A stretch of 64,000 nt of DNA from Humimonas sp964465015 (GCA_964465015.1 CAYXHP010000148.1:62001-126000), one strand, 5' to 3'; shown: positions 24,701 to 32,831, counted from the stretch's first letter. Translations and numbers: made by a program. Notes: generated by a model not told the origin, from the sequence alone.

Positions 24701-26125
24701 ATGCCGGGTAGACTGCGGACGGACCCCCGCGCCCTGACCGCTCGGCAGGAGGAGATCGCCATCCCCCAGGACCATCGTCTATCCGTTCTGGTCGTCGACG
24801 ACGAGCCCGCCGTGCGCGAGGTCCTCTCGATGCGCATCGAGAGCTGGGGCTATGAGATCTCCACGGCCGCCGACGTGGATCAGGCCCGGCAACGAGTCGA
24901 GGAGCACGATCCGGACATCGTGATCACGGACGTGGTCCTCCCCGACGGGTCGGGGCTGGACCTCCTGCGCGGGCTGAGCGAGCAGGAGCACGGCCGGCTG
25001 GTCCTCCTCATCACCGCCCACGGCAGCGTGGACCAGGCGGTGGAAGCCATGAAGGCCGGGGCCCGGGACTTCCTCACGAAGCCGCTCGACTATGCCAAGC
25101 TCCGGTCCATCCTCGACTCGGCCGGAGACGAGTTCCGACTGCGCACCTCGATCCGTGAGCTGGAGGATCGTCTCGACCTGGGAGCGGGGCTGGGCGGCCT
25201 GATCGGCGCCAGCGACCGCATGGCGGAGGTCTTCAAGCTGGTCAAGCTCCTCGCCTCGAGTGACGCCTCGACCCTGATCACGGGACCGAGCGGCACCGGG
25301 AAGGAGGTCGTGGCCCGCACCATCCACGATCTCTCGAGCCGCTCCGAGGCTCCCTTCGTGGCCGTGAACGCGGCCGCCATCCCCGAGGGCCTGATCGAGA
25401 GCGAGCTGTTCGGGCACGAGAAGGGCGCGTTCACGGGAGCGAGCCGCTCCCGGCCCGGATGCTTCGAGCAGGCGGACCACGGCACGCTCTTCCTGGACGA
25501 GATCGCGGAGATGCCGATCGAGCTGCAGCCCAAGCTCCTCCGCATTCTCGAGGAAGGCTCGGCGCGCCGCCTGGGGGGGAGCCGCGAGATCCACTTCGAC
25601 GTGCGCGTCCTGGCGGCCACCAACCGCGACCCGTCCGAGGCGATCGAGCGCGGAGAGTTGCGAGAGGACCTCTACTACCGTCTGAACGTGTTCACCGTGA
25701 GCGTACCGCCGCTGGCCACGCGCCACGGGGACATCCCCCTGCTGGCGCAGCACTTCGTGCGGCGGTTCAACGACAAGCACGGCACGACGGTACGAGGCCT
25801 CTCCGGGTCTGCGCGGGAGCTGCTGCTCGGGTATCCCTGGCCCGGCAACGTCCGCGAGCTTCGGAACGTGGTGGAACGGGCCACGATCGTCGCGAACTCG
25901 GGCTGGATCGAGCCCAACCACCTGCCCCCTTACCTGCAGGATTCCCGGGACGAGGGTAGCCCGAGGCTGGTGATTCCCGTGGGCACGACGGCCGCGGAGG
26001 CCGAGAAGCTGCTGATCCTCAGGACCCTCGAGCATGTCGGCAACAACAAGGCCGAGGCGGCCCGACAGCTGGAGCTCGACGTGAAGACGATCCGGAACAA
26101 GCTCAAGGCGTACGAATCGGAGTGA
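24701..26125 (+). CDS. Sigma-54-dependent response regulator (QseF/GlrR-like)
   Basis: A three-domain activator of sigma-54 RNA polymerase. The receiver domain has VVDDEP, the phosphoacceptor Asp (about 77) in VITDVVLPDGSG and LTKPLDY. The AAA+ domain has Walker A GPSGTGKE, the sigma-54-contacting loop KGAFTGAS, and Walker B TLFLDEIAEMP. The C-terminal Fis-type helix-turn-helix is NNKAEAARQLELDVKTIRNK. The start is uncertain: ATG 24701 is used here. GTG 24668 would give the common GTGA overlap with the M20 gene. The best ribosome site, AGGAGGAG at 24747, points at an in-frame ATC (24761) right before the receiver domain. It forms a pair with the next gene. Confidence 0.92.
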   Translation: MPGRLRTDPRALTARQEEIAIPQDHRLSVLVVDDEPAVREVLSMRIESWGYEISTAADVDQARQRVEEHDPDIVITDVVLPDGSGLDLLRGLSEQEHGRLVLLITAHGSVDQAVEAMKAGARDFLTKPLDYAKLRSILDSAGDEFRLRTSIRELEDRLDLGAGLGGLIGASDRMAEVFKLVKLLASSDASTLITGPSGTGKEVVARTIHDLSSRSEAPFVAVNAAAIPEGLIESELFGHEKGAFTGASRSRPGCFEQADHGTLFLDEIAEMPIELQPKLLRILEEGSARRLGGSREIHFDVRVLAATNRDPSEAIERGELREDLYYRLNVFTVSVPPLATRHGDIPLLAQHFVRRFNDKHGTTVRGLSGSARELLLGYPWPGNVRELRNVVERATIVANSGWIEPNHLPPYLQDSRDEGSPRLVIPVGTTAAEAEKLLILRTLEHVGNNKAEAARQLELDVKTIRNKLKAYESE

Positions 26126-26129
26126 GGCC

Positions 26130-27689
26130 ATGAAGGTCTCCACGAAGCTCGTAGTGGGTTTCGGGCTGCTGATCGGGCTCCTGGTGCTGGTGATGGTCTA
26201 CCACGTCTCCACGCTCCAGGACTCGGTGCGGACCAGCCGCCAGCTGTCGTCCATCGTGACGAGGGTCACGGTGAGCTCCACCGAGCAGCTCCAGCGCCTG
26301 GACCAGATGCGAGAGAGCGCCAGCAAGTACGCCGTGACCGCCGACACCGGCTACTCCGAAGCCTTCGTTCGCGCGCGGGCCGCCTACGGGTCGGCGCTGG
26401 CCGGGCTCGACTCGCTGCCCCTGACGGGCAAGGAGCGGGACGCGGTCACCCGGCTCTCGGCCCTGTGGCACGAGCGGTTCCCGCCGGAGCGGACCCTCGA
26501 GGGGATGATCAACGGCCTCACTACGCCGGCGGCCGACGCGCTCCTGCGCGACTGGCTCGACCCGACGCTCGATGACCTCAGGCTGGATACGCGGGCACTC
26601 ACCGAGGCGTCGCAGGACGCCATGGCCGACCGGGTGCGCGCCTCCACGGCGGCCGCTCGTGACGCCGAGCGAGTCTCGGGGGCGGCCGTGGGCGTGGCGC
26701 TCATCCTGAGCCTCCTCCTGGCCGGGTTCATCGTCCGGTCCATCACGGAATCGCTGCGGCGCCTCAAGGAGGGGACTCGAGCCGTGGCGGAGGGCGACTT
26801 CGCCTATCGGCTCGACCTGGACCAGGACGACGAGTTCGCGGACCTGGCCGCCGACTTCAACGTCATGACGCGGCGGCTCGGCGAGCTGGATCGCGCCAAG
26901 CGCGGCTTCCTCTCGCAGGTGTCCCACGACCTGAAGACGCCGCTGGCCTCGATGCAGGAGACCACGCAGCTCCTGCTGGCGGGGCTGCCGGGGGAGCTCA
27001 ACGAGAAGCAGGTGCGCCTGCTCGAGCTCAACCGGAGGAGCGCGGCGCGCCTCTCGGCCATGATCTCGCGGCTGCTGGACCTGTCGCGCCTCGAGGAAGG
27101 TGCCCTGGAGTACGACTTCCGCACCGGGGATCTCACCTCGCTGGTTCGCTTCGTCACCGAGGACTTCGATGTGCGGCTCGAGGAGCGCTCGATCCGGGTC
27201 GCCACGGACCTGCCCGCCGAGGAGGTGCCGATCCGCTGCGACGGGGACCGGATCGTGGAGGTGATCGAGAACCTGGTCGACAACGCGGTGAAGTACTCGC
27301 CGCCGGACAGCCGGATCGTGGTCCGGCTGCGGCGCGTCGAGACGCCGCCGGCCGGGGCGCCGCCGCTGGACTTTCAGGGCAACGGCGAGGGCGTCCGCCC
27401 GGATGCCGGCACCGGCTACGCCCTGCTCACCGTGATCGACGAGGGACCGGGCGTGGCCGATGACGAAAAGGCCCGCATCTTCGAACGCTTCCACCGGGCT
27501 GCCACCGGTCGCTCCAGGGACGGTGTGGGACTGGGGCTCGCGCTGTGCCGGGAGATCGTCGGCGCCCACCGGGGAGCGATCTGGGTGCGGGACGGCGAGC
27601 CGCGGGGCAGCGTCTTCGCCGTGCTCCTGCCGCTCGGTGTCCCCGAGGGTGCCACGGCCACGTCGGCGACCACCGGAGCGACCGCGTGA
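26130..27689 (+). CDS. Membrane sensor histidine kinase (QseE/GlrK-like)
   Basis: The 519-residue partner of the upstream sigma-54 regulator. TM1 is at about 8-28 and TM2 at about 183-205, with a ~150-residue helical periplasmic sensor between. Then come HAMP, the H-box SQVSHDLKTPLASM with His 266, the N-box ENLVDNAVKYSP (about 380), the G1 box DEGPGV and the G2 box GVGLGLAL. The sequence therefore has all parts needed for autophosphorylation. ATG 26130 lies four bases after the regulator stop, with GGAGTGAGG upstream. The order regulator-kinase-lipoprotein differs from the kinase-lipoprotein-regulator order of enterobacterial qseEGF, but the same three parts are present. Confidence 0.93.
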   Translation: MKVSTKLVVGFGLLIGLLVLVMVYHVSTLQDSVRTSRQLSSIVTRVTVSSTEQLQRLDQMRESASKYAVTADTGYSEAFVRARAAYGSALAGLDSLPLTGKERDAVTRLSALWHERFPPERTLEGMINGLTTPAADALLRDWLDPTLDDLRLDTRALTEASQDAMADRVRASTAAARDAERVSGAAVGVALILSLLLAGFIVRSITESLRRLKEGTRAVAEGDFAYRLDLDQDDEFADLAADFNVMTRRLGELDRAKRGFLSQVSHDLKTPLASMQETTQLLLAGLPGELNEKQVRLLELNRRSAARLSAMISRLLDLSRLEEGALEYDFRTGDLTSLVRFVTEDFDVRLEERSIRVATDLPAEEVPIRCDGDRIVEVIENLVDNAVKYSPPDSRIVVRLRRVETPPAGAPPLDFQGNGEGVRPDAGTGYALLTVIDEGPGVADDEKARIFERFHRAATGRSRDGVGLGLALCREIVGAHRGAIWVRDGEPRGSVFAVLLPLGVPEGATATSATTGATA

Positions 27690-28294
27690 ACCGCTGGCCG
27701 TGCGGCCGTCCCGTCGCCGCCCTCGGGGCGGCCCTGCTTTCGGTCGGCATCGCCGGCTGCGCGACCAGCCGCTTCGACAGCCTGTTCGACGCCGGGCGAT
27801 ACGAGGAGGCGATCCAGGTCTACCGGGCCGACTCCACGCTCCGCCATGACGAGGGCGCTCTGTACCGCTCGGGCCTCATGCACGCGCTCCCCGAGAGCCC
27901 GGTGTACGACCCGTCCCTGGCTCGAATGCAGCTCGATCGGCTGCTGACGCTCTATCCGAACACACAATACCGGACCGAGGCGGCTCGTCTCATCAGCCTC
28001 CTGCGGGAGGTGGAGAGGCAGCACGCCGCGGCGGACGAAGAGCGGAGTCGTGTGACCGAGCTCAGCGCCCGCGTCGACACCCTCTACAGGCGGCTGGCGC
28101 GAGTCGAGGACGACCTCGACCAGCGTCGCGAGCACCTGGAAACGCTCGAGGCCCTCAACCTCCGGCTGCAGTCGGATCTCCAGACGCGCACGGACAGCCT
28201 CGACCGGCTGAGGACCGAGCTGCGGAAGCTCAAGGCCATCGACCTTCGGAGCGGCCACGACTCGACCGGGTCGGGAGGGTATCCACCTCGATGA
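27686..28294 (+). CDS. Coiled-coil lipoprotein (QseG-like position)
   Basis: A 202-residue lipoprotein: the signal AALGAALLSVGIAGC ends in an IAGC lipobox. A short TPR-like part (YEEAIQVYRADSTLRHDEGALYRSG cut at 20 is YEEAIQVYRADSTLRHDEGA) is followed by a long coiled coil from about residue 110 to 190 with heptads rich in Leu, Glu and Arg. GTG 27686 overlaps the kinase stop as GTGA, so it is translationally coupled to the two-component pair. In enterobacteria the lipoprotein QseG sits in the same kind of operon and modulates the kinase; that role is inferred here from context. Its 3' end overlaps the convergent feoA by 65 bases. Confidence 0.8.
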   Translation: MNRWPCGRPVAALGAALLSVGIAGCATSRFDSLFDAGRYEEAIQVYRADSTLRHDEGALYRSGLMHALPESPVYDPSLARMQLDRLLTLYPNTQYRTEAARLISLLREVERQHAAADEERSRVTELSARVDTLYRRLARVEDDLDQRREHLETLEALNLRLQSDLQTRTDSLDRLRTELRKLKAIDLRSGHDSTGSGGYPPR

Positions 28295-28517
28295 GGGCCG
28301 CCGCGGCGAGCTCGATGGCGGTCGTATGACCCTCGGGAAATCCCACCACGACCTTGCCGCTCTCCGAGCGGAGCCGGGTCACGACCACCCCGGGCAGGAG
28401 TCCGAGCTCCTGGCAGCGCCGGAACTCGGGGGCGCCCCGGATGCGCCGGAGCCGCACGCGCTGGAGCCGCGTCGCGTCGGCGAGGGTCAGCCGTTGCAGC
28501 GGGAGCCGCCGCGGCAT
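28230..28517 (-). CDS. feoA: FeoA-domain protein
   Basis: A 95-residue SH3-like FeoA domain: LPLQRLTLADATRLQRVRLR, then RCQELGLLPGVVVTRLR and VVVGFPEGHTTAIELAAAAL. FeoA normally supports the ferrous-iron transporter FeoB, but no FeoB gene lies next to it, and the protein carries a short basic tail. ATG 28517 is chosen for the GAGGTG upstream; GTG 28520 would add one residue. The 3' end runs 65 bases into the convergent lipoprotein gene. Confidence 0.83.
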   Translation of the reverse strand: MPRRLPLQRLTLADATRLQRVRLRRIRGAPEFRRCQELGLLPGVVVTRLRSESGKVVVGFPEGHTTAIELAAAALIEVDTLPTRSSRGRSEGRWP

Positions 28518-28835
28518 CACGGGACACCTCGGACCGCGCTTCGGTGGCCGATTCGGATGGCTCCCATGGCCCACCTCCTGTCCATCCCGCATCCTTCCTC
28601 GAGCGCTTCGACGGACGTGGTCCACGTAGCGCAATGGACGTTCCACGACGGCGTCGTGTTGCATGCGCCTTGAGGTGAGGTGGTTACCTGCACGAGGCGC
28701 CGGGCCGGCTCCCGGCGCCCGGTCGGGAAACGCGGAAGAATTCCCGAATCGAACCGGTGGGGCCGGGAAGAGTTACCTGAGCGGCGCGGCGGGACCGCCT
28801 CGCGGCGCTCTCCCACGGACCTGGAGGTGAGTGGC
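28518..28835. promoter_or_regulatory. Divergent regulatory region between feoA and aminotransferase
   Basis: This 318-base gap holds no gene. AGGTGAGGTGGTTACCT (28673-28689) is a partial palindrome with an extra AGGT half-site, loosely like DtxR/IdeR metal-regulator sites. Nearer the aminotransferase, TCGGGAA (about 28724-28730), ATTCCCGAAT (about 28740-28749) and CCGGGAA (about 28762-28768) could form two mutually exclusive hairpins in its leader. GGAGGTGA at 28823-28830 is the ribosome site for the TTG start. No clear core promoter was found. Confidence 0.4.
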
Positions 28836-30059
28836 TTGGAAGACCGGACGCCGACGACGGCGCGCGCCACAGACGGCGCCGGGGCCATGGGCCGGAGAGG
28901 CGAGCCCGCTATCGCCGGGCGGACCACCGGCTTCACGGAGTCCGTCATTCGGGAGATGACCCGGGTGGCGACCCGCCACGGTGCCATCAACCTGGCCCAG
29001 GGCTTTCCGGACTTTCCGGCCCCGGAGGTGCTCAAGCAGGCGGCGGCGCGGGCCATCCGGGCCGACATCAACCAGTATGCGGTCACCTGGGGAGCCGAGC
29101 GGCTGCGCCGGGCCATCGCCGCCACGCGCGAGCGGGACTACGGCACGCCGGTGGAACCGGACCGCGAGGTGACGGTGGCATGCGGGGCCACCGAGGCGAT
29201 GGCGTCGGCGCTGCTCGCCGTGGCGGAGCCCGGGGACGAGATCATCGTTCTCGAGCCCTTCTACGAGAACTACGGGCCGGACGCCGTGCTGTGCGGCGCC
29301 CGGCCCGTGCACGTGCCCATGGGCCGCGGGCCCGGCCTCGACCTGGACCGGATCGCGGACGCCTTCACCGACGCCACCCGCGCCATCATCCTCAACACGC
29401 CCAACAATCCCAGCGGCCGCGTGTTCACCCGCGAAGAGCTCTCCGTCATCGGCGACCTGTGCCGCCGCCACGACGCCTGGGCGATCACCGACGAGATCTA
29501 CGAGCACATCCTCTACGAGGGGGAGCACGTCCCGATGGCCACCCTGGAGGGCATGGGCGACCGCACGATCACGATCTCCGGCGCTTCCAAGACCTTCAGC
29601 GTCACCGGCTGGCGCGTGGGCTGGATCGTCGCCCCGCCCGGGGTGACCGGGGCCATACGCAAGGTGCACGACTTCCTCACGGTCGGGGCGCCCGCTCCGC
29701 TGCAGGAGGGCGTGGCCGAGGCCCTAGAGACGCTCGGACCCGACTACTACACGGGACTGGCGGCCGACTACCGGCGACGCCGGGAGGTACTGCACGGGGG
29801 CCTGGTTGAAGCGGGCTTCACCTGTTCGCCGCCGGCGGGCGCTTACTACATCCTGGCCGACTTCTCGGCACTCGACGACCGCTCCGACGACGAGTTCGCC
29901 CGCTGGCTGGCCTCGAGCCGCGGCGTGGCCCCGGTGCCCGGGTCGAGCTTCTTCCGGGACCCGGAAGATGGGTGTGACCTGGTCCGGTTCGCCTTCTGCA
30001 AGACCGTCCCCATGCTGGAGGAAGCGGTGCGGCGCCTGCGCGGCGGAGCGGGCGCGTGA
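28836..30059 (+). CDS. PLP-dependent aminotransferase, class I/II (kynurenine/methionine type)
   Basis: A 407-residue fold-type I aminotransferase. Visible motifs are NLAQGFPDFPAPEVLKQAA, the PLP-phosphate region CGATEAMASALLA, NTPNNPSGRVF, TDEIYEHI, and the Schiff-base lysine in SGASKTFSVTGWRVGW. The ending includes the substrate-carboxylate Arg in LVRFAFCK. NLAQGFPDF and the overall order match the YbdL/kynurenine aminotransferase-like branch (cysteine-S-conjugate beta-lyase/transaminase). The start is TTG 28836, five bases after a perfect GGAGGTGA. Substrate unknown. Confidence 0.91.
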   Translation: MEDRTPTTARATDGAGAMGRRGEPAIAGRTTGFTESVIREMTRVATRHGAINLAQGFPDFPAPEVLKQAAARAIRADINQYAVTWGAERLRRAIAATRERDYGTPVEPDREVTVACGATEAMASALLAVAEPGDEIIVLEPFYENYGPDAVLCGARPVHVPMGRGPGLDLDRIADAFTDATRAIILNTPNNPSGRVFTREELSVIGDLCRRHDAWAITDEIYEHILYEGEHVPMATLEGMGDRTITISGASKTFSVTGWRVGWIVAPPGVTGAIRKVHDFLTVGAPAPLQEGVAEALETLGPDYYTGLAADYRRRREVLHGGLVEAGFTCSPPAGAYYILADFSALDDRSDDEFARWLASSRGVAPVPGSSFFRDPEDGCDLVRFAFCKTVPMLEEAVRRLRGGAGA

Positions 30060-30099
30060 GAGCCGCGTCGACGCCGGCGAGCCTCGAGCGGGAGGCGCG

Positions 30100-31002
30100 A
30101 TGACGCGGGAGGGCGCGGAGGGGTCCGGCGGGATGGAGCGGCCGCCGACGACCGGGGAGCGGGCTTTCGGAGGGGCGGAGTCCGGGGCTTCCGGCCGTCC
30201 GGACCTCCTCCGACGCATGGAGGACCGGGTGAGGATCTCGGTCCCCGCGCGTCACAATCCACGCCTGAGCGAGATCATCGAGCGTGTGAACGGCGACACG
30301 GAGCTGTACGCCCTGTGGGTCGTCGCCAACGTGAACGCGGTCGATCGGCTACGGATGTCGGACCACGGTCCCGTCCACATGCAGATCGTCGCCAACTCGG
30401 CGCTCAGGCTCCTGCGGCTCCTCGTAGATGCCGGCGTGGCACCCTCGGTCGTGAGGGATTTCGGCCTCAGCGAGAAGGACGCCGAGGTGGTCGTCGTGCT
30501 CGCGGCCCTGGTCCACGACCTGGGCATCTCCGTCCATCGAGACGGACACGAGGCCTACTCGCTCTTCGTGGCTCAGCCCAAGCTCCGGGAGCTCCTGGAC
30601 GGCGTCTACGACCCGCCCGTGGACACGGTGCTGCGGTCGGAGATCCTGCACGCCGTGATCGCCCACCGCGCCGGCGGCGAGCCCCGGACGCTGGAGGCCG
30701 GGATCCTGAAGGTGGCCGATGCGCTCGACATGGCGGAAGGTCGATCACGAATCCCGTTCGAGGCCGGCTCGATGAGCATCCACTCCGTGTCGGCCGCGGC
30801 GATCGAAGCCGTCCACATCGAGCCGGGCGATTCCACTCCGGTGCGGGTCCGGATCGACATGACGAACTCGGCGGGAGTCTTCCAGGTCGACGAGCTCCTG
30901 CGCCGCAAGCTCAGGGGCTCGGGACTGGAGGAGTTCCTCCAGGTGGAGGCCCACATCGAGGGGGAAACCGAAAAGCGACTGGTGGAGCGCTTTCAGCTGT
31001 GA
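30100..31002 (+). CDS. HD-domain phosphohydrolase
   Basis: A 300-residue protein with an HD metal site: the first His in MSDHGPVHMQIV, the HD pair in LAALVHDLGISVHRDGHE, a His in VIAHRAGGEPRTLEAG and the final Asp in ILKVADALDMAEGR. The first ~45 residues are low-complexity. The ~80 C-terminal residues form a separate alpha/beta region (VRVRIDMTNSAGVFQVDELL). The arrangement resembles archaeal-type HD phosphohydrolases of unknown substrate. ATG 30100 follows GGGAGG and lies 40 bases after the aminotransferase, so the two may share a transcript. Confidence 0.87.
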   Translation: MTREGAEGSGGMERPPTTGERAFGGAESGASGRPDLLRRMEDRVRISVPARHNPRLSEIIERVNGDTELYALWVVANVNAVDRLRMSDHGPVHMQIVANSALRLLRLLVDAGVAPSVVRDFGLSEKDAEVVVVLAALVHDLGISVHRDGHEAYSLFVAQPKLRELLDGVYDPPVDTVLRSEILHAVIAHRAGGEPRTLEAGILKVADALDMAEGRSRIPFEAGSMSIHSVSAAAIEAVHIEPGDSTPVRVRIDMTNSAGVFQVDELLRRKLRGSGLEEFLQVEAHIEGETEKRLVERFQL

Positions 31003-31013
31003 CGCAAGCGCCC

Positions 31014-31042
31014 TTGACCGCAACATGTTGTGGGTGTAGTGT
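31014..31042 (+). promoter_or_regulatory. Promoter of the 63-residue protein gene
   Basis: TTGACC (31014-31019) and TAGTGT (31037-31042) with a 17-bp spacer. The preceding CGCCC and the spacing are the same as in the nrdJ promoter at 6850-6878. The predicted start near 31049 gives a ~70-base leader. Confidence 0.75.
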
Positions 31043-31065
31043 GAAGATACCCCAAGATGTGGGGG
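31018..31065 (+). promoter_or_regulatory. Second tandem NrdR-type box pair
   Basis: Boxes CCGCAACATGTTGTGG (31018-31033) and CCCCAAGATGTGGGGG (31050-31065) start exactly 32 bp apart. The layout relative to the promoter matches the nrdJ site to the base: box 1 begins at the CC of the -35, and box 2 covers the start region. This makes it the second predicted NrdR target in the window. Confidence 0.78.
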
Positions 31066-31117
31066 AAAAGCGGTTCCGCGCGAGGTCACAAGACCGCACC
31101 CCGCTCGAGAGGTCACG

Positions 31118-31309
31118 ATGAGGAAGGCGAAGCTGCAGCCGCACGGGCGCGACGCCGCGATCGAGATGCGGCATCCGCAGATCACGCATCACTGGATCCG
31201 CACTGCCATCCAGGCGGGCCGCGAGGCGTTCGAGCGAGAGATGCGCCGCGATCGCAAGAGCCTCGACGCCGAGTTCGATCGCTTCTGGAAGGAGCAGGAG
31301 GCCCGCTAG
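31118..31309 (+). CDS. Small protein under an NrdR-type promoter, unknown function
   Basis: A 63-residue protein that I do not recognise. It is strongly charged and mainly helical: a basic start (MRKAKLQPHGRDAAIEMRH), a centre with paired histidines (ITHHWIRTAIQAG), and an amphipathic helix rich in Arg, Glu and Asp (AFEREMRRDRKSLDAEFDRF) ending KEQEAR. There is no signal peptide, membrane segment or cysteine. ATG 31118 follows GAGAGGT at suitable spacing. The promoter is a near copy of the nrdJ promoter, so expression is predicted to follow ribonucleotide-reductase demand. ispG starts 64 bases downstream with no clear terminator between. A role linked to dNTP supply is an inference from regulation only. 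Confidence 0.7.
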   Translation: MRKAKLQPHGRDAAIEMRHPQITHHWIRTAIQAGREAFEREMRRDRKSLDAEFDRFWKEQEAR

Positions 31310-31373
31310 CAGGGAGGCCCGGTCCGGCGTACCTCCGCCGCGACGCTGGAACGGCGTCCGGTCGACGGGTAAG

Positions 31374-32810
31374 ATGACGCCGCGAGGCTCCGGGAGCGCC
31401 CCGCCGCCCCGCGTAGGCCGCTCCGTCACCCCGAACCGGACGAACTTCGTGAACCCCACCCAGACTCCACCGGGCCGGGAGACCGGCCCCACGCTCGATC
31501 CCTCTATCGTGTCCCGACCCGCCTTCCGGCCCCGCCGCCGGACGGTGACCGTGCCCATCGGCGGCGTGCCCGTGGGCGGGGACCACCCGGTCGTCGTCCA
31601 GTCGATGACCAACACGGACACCGCCGACGTGGAATCCACCGTTCGCCAGGTGACCGAGCTCGCCGCGGCGGGGAGCGAGCTGGTCCGCGTCACCGTCAAC
31701 ACGCCCGAGGCGGCGGGGGCCGTGCCGCGGATCGCCGAGCGGTTGCGCTCGGTCGGCGTGGATGTCCCGCTCATCGGTGACTTCCACTTCAACGGTCACA
31801 TCCTCCTGCCCCAGCATCCGGACTGTGCCGAGGCCCTGGACAAGTACCGGGTCAATCCCGGCAACGTGGGACGGAGCCGCTGGGACGAGCACTTCGCCAC
31901 CATCATCGGGTGTGCGGTCGAGCACGATCGTCCGGTGCGCATCGGGGTCAACTGGGGCTCGCTGGACCAGGAGCTCCTGACCCGCATGATGGACGAGAAC
32001 GCCGAGAGCGACGCCCCCCTCGACGCGCACGCGGTCACCCTGGCGGCCATGGTCGAGAGCGCCCTCTCCTCGGCGCGCTTCGCGGAGGAGGTGGGGCTGG
32101 CGCACGATCGGATCGTCCTGAGCGCCAAGGTGAGCGGCGTGCAGGACCTGGTCGTCGTCTACCGGGCGCTGGCCGAGCGCTGCGACTACCCGCTTCACCT
32201 CGGTCTCACGGAAGCCGGCATGGGCCGAAAGGGGACGGTGGCCAGCTCCGCGGCGCTCGCCCTCCTCCTCGCGGACGGGATCGGTGATACGATCCGGGTC
32301 TCCCTGACGCCGGCGCCGGGTGCGGACCGGGCCGAGGAAGTCCGTGTCGCGCAGCAGATCCTGCAGTCGCTGGGCCTGCGGAGCTTCCATCCCCAGGTCA
32401 CCTCGTGTCCCGGGTGCGGCCGTACCACGAGCACCTTCTTCCAGGAGATGGCCCAGAGGATCCAGGGCCACCTGGACGAGCGCATGGCGGGGTGGCGCGG
32501 GTGCTACCCGGGGGTGGAGGAGCTCCGCGTGGCGGTCATGGGGTGCGTCGTGAACGGCCCCGGCGAGTCCCGGCATGCGGACATCGGGATCTCGCTTCCA
32601 GGGTCGTTCGAGGAGCCGAGCGCTCCCGTCTTCGTGGACGGGGAGAGAGTCGCCACGTTGCGCGGCGACGGGATCGTGGGTGAGTTCCTCGCTCTGCTGG
32701 AAGACTACGTCGAGGAGCGCTTCGGCGCAGCGGACGTGGCCGAGGGCACGGTCCCCGGGGGGACGCCCGCGGCGGCGGAGGCTGCGTCCAAGGCTTCCCC
32801 CGGCTCGTAG
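31374..32810 (+). CDS. ispG: (E)-4-hydroxy-3-methylbut-2-enyl-diphosphate synthase
   Basis: Catalyses the penultimate step of the MEP isoprenoid pathway, MEcPP to HMBPP, with a 4Fe-4S cluster. The TIM-barrel part shows VGGDHPVVVQSMTNTDT, DFHFNGH, KYRVNPGNVG and RIGVNWGSLDQELL. The cluster ligands are Cys 345 and Cys 348 in TSCPGCGRTTS, Cys 391 in MGCVVNGPGES and the Glu of that motif. Length of 478 residues includes a Pro-rich N-terminal extension of ~45 residues. GTG 31449 is an alternative start closer to the conserved core. It may be read from the NrdR-type promoter upstream, and a strong terminator follows it. Confidence 0.94.
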   Translation: MTPRGSGSAPPPRVGRSVTPNRTNFVNPTQTPPGRETGPTLDPSIVSRPAFRPRRRTVTVPIGGVPVGGDHPVVVQSMTNTDTADVESTVRQVTELAAAGSELVRVTVNTPEAAGAVPRIAERLRSVGVDVPLIGDFHFNGHILLPQHPDCAEALDKYRVNPGNVGRSRWDEHFATIIGCAVEHDRPVRIGVNWGSLDQELLTRMMDENAESDAPLDAHAVTLAAMVESALSSARFAEEVGLAHDRIVLSAKVSGVQDLVVVYRALAERCDYPLHLGLTEAGMGRKGTVASSAALALLLADGIGDTIRVSLTPAPGADRAEEVRVAQQILQSLGLRSFHPQVTSCPGCGRTTSTFFQEMAQRIQGHLDERMAGWRGCYPGVEELRVAVMGCVVNGPGESRHADIGISLPGSFEEPSAPVFVDGERVATLRGDGIVGEFLALLEDYVEERFGAADVAEGTVPGGTPAAAEAASKASPGS

Positions 32811-32831
32811 CCACCGGGCCGGCGCACGCGA

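Noticed and set aside
28741..28760. T-loop-like GGTTCGATTC on the minus strand
   Set aside because: The flanking bases do not form a five-bp T stem, and no acceptor, D or anticodon arms could be fitted, so it is not a tRNA.
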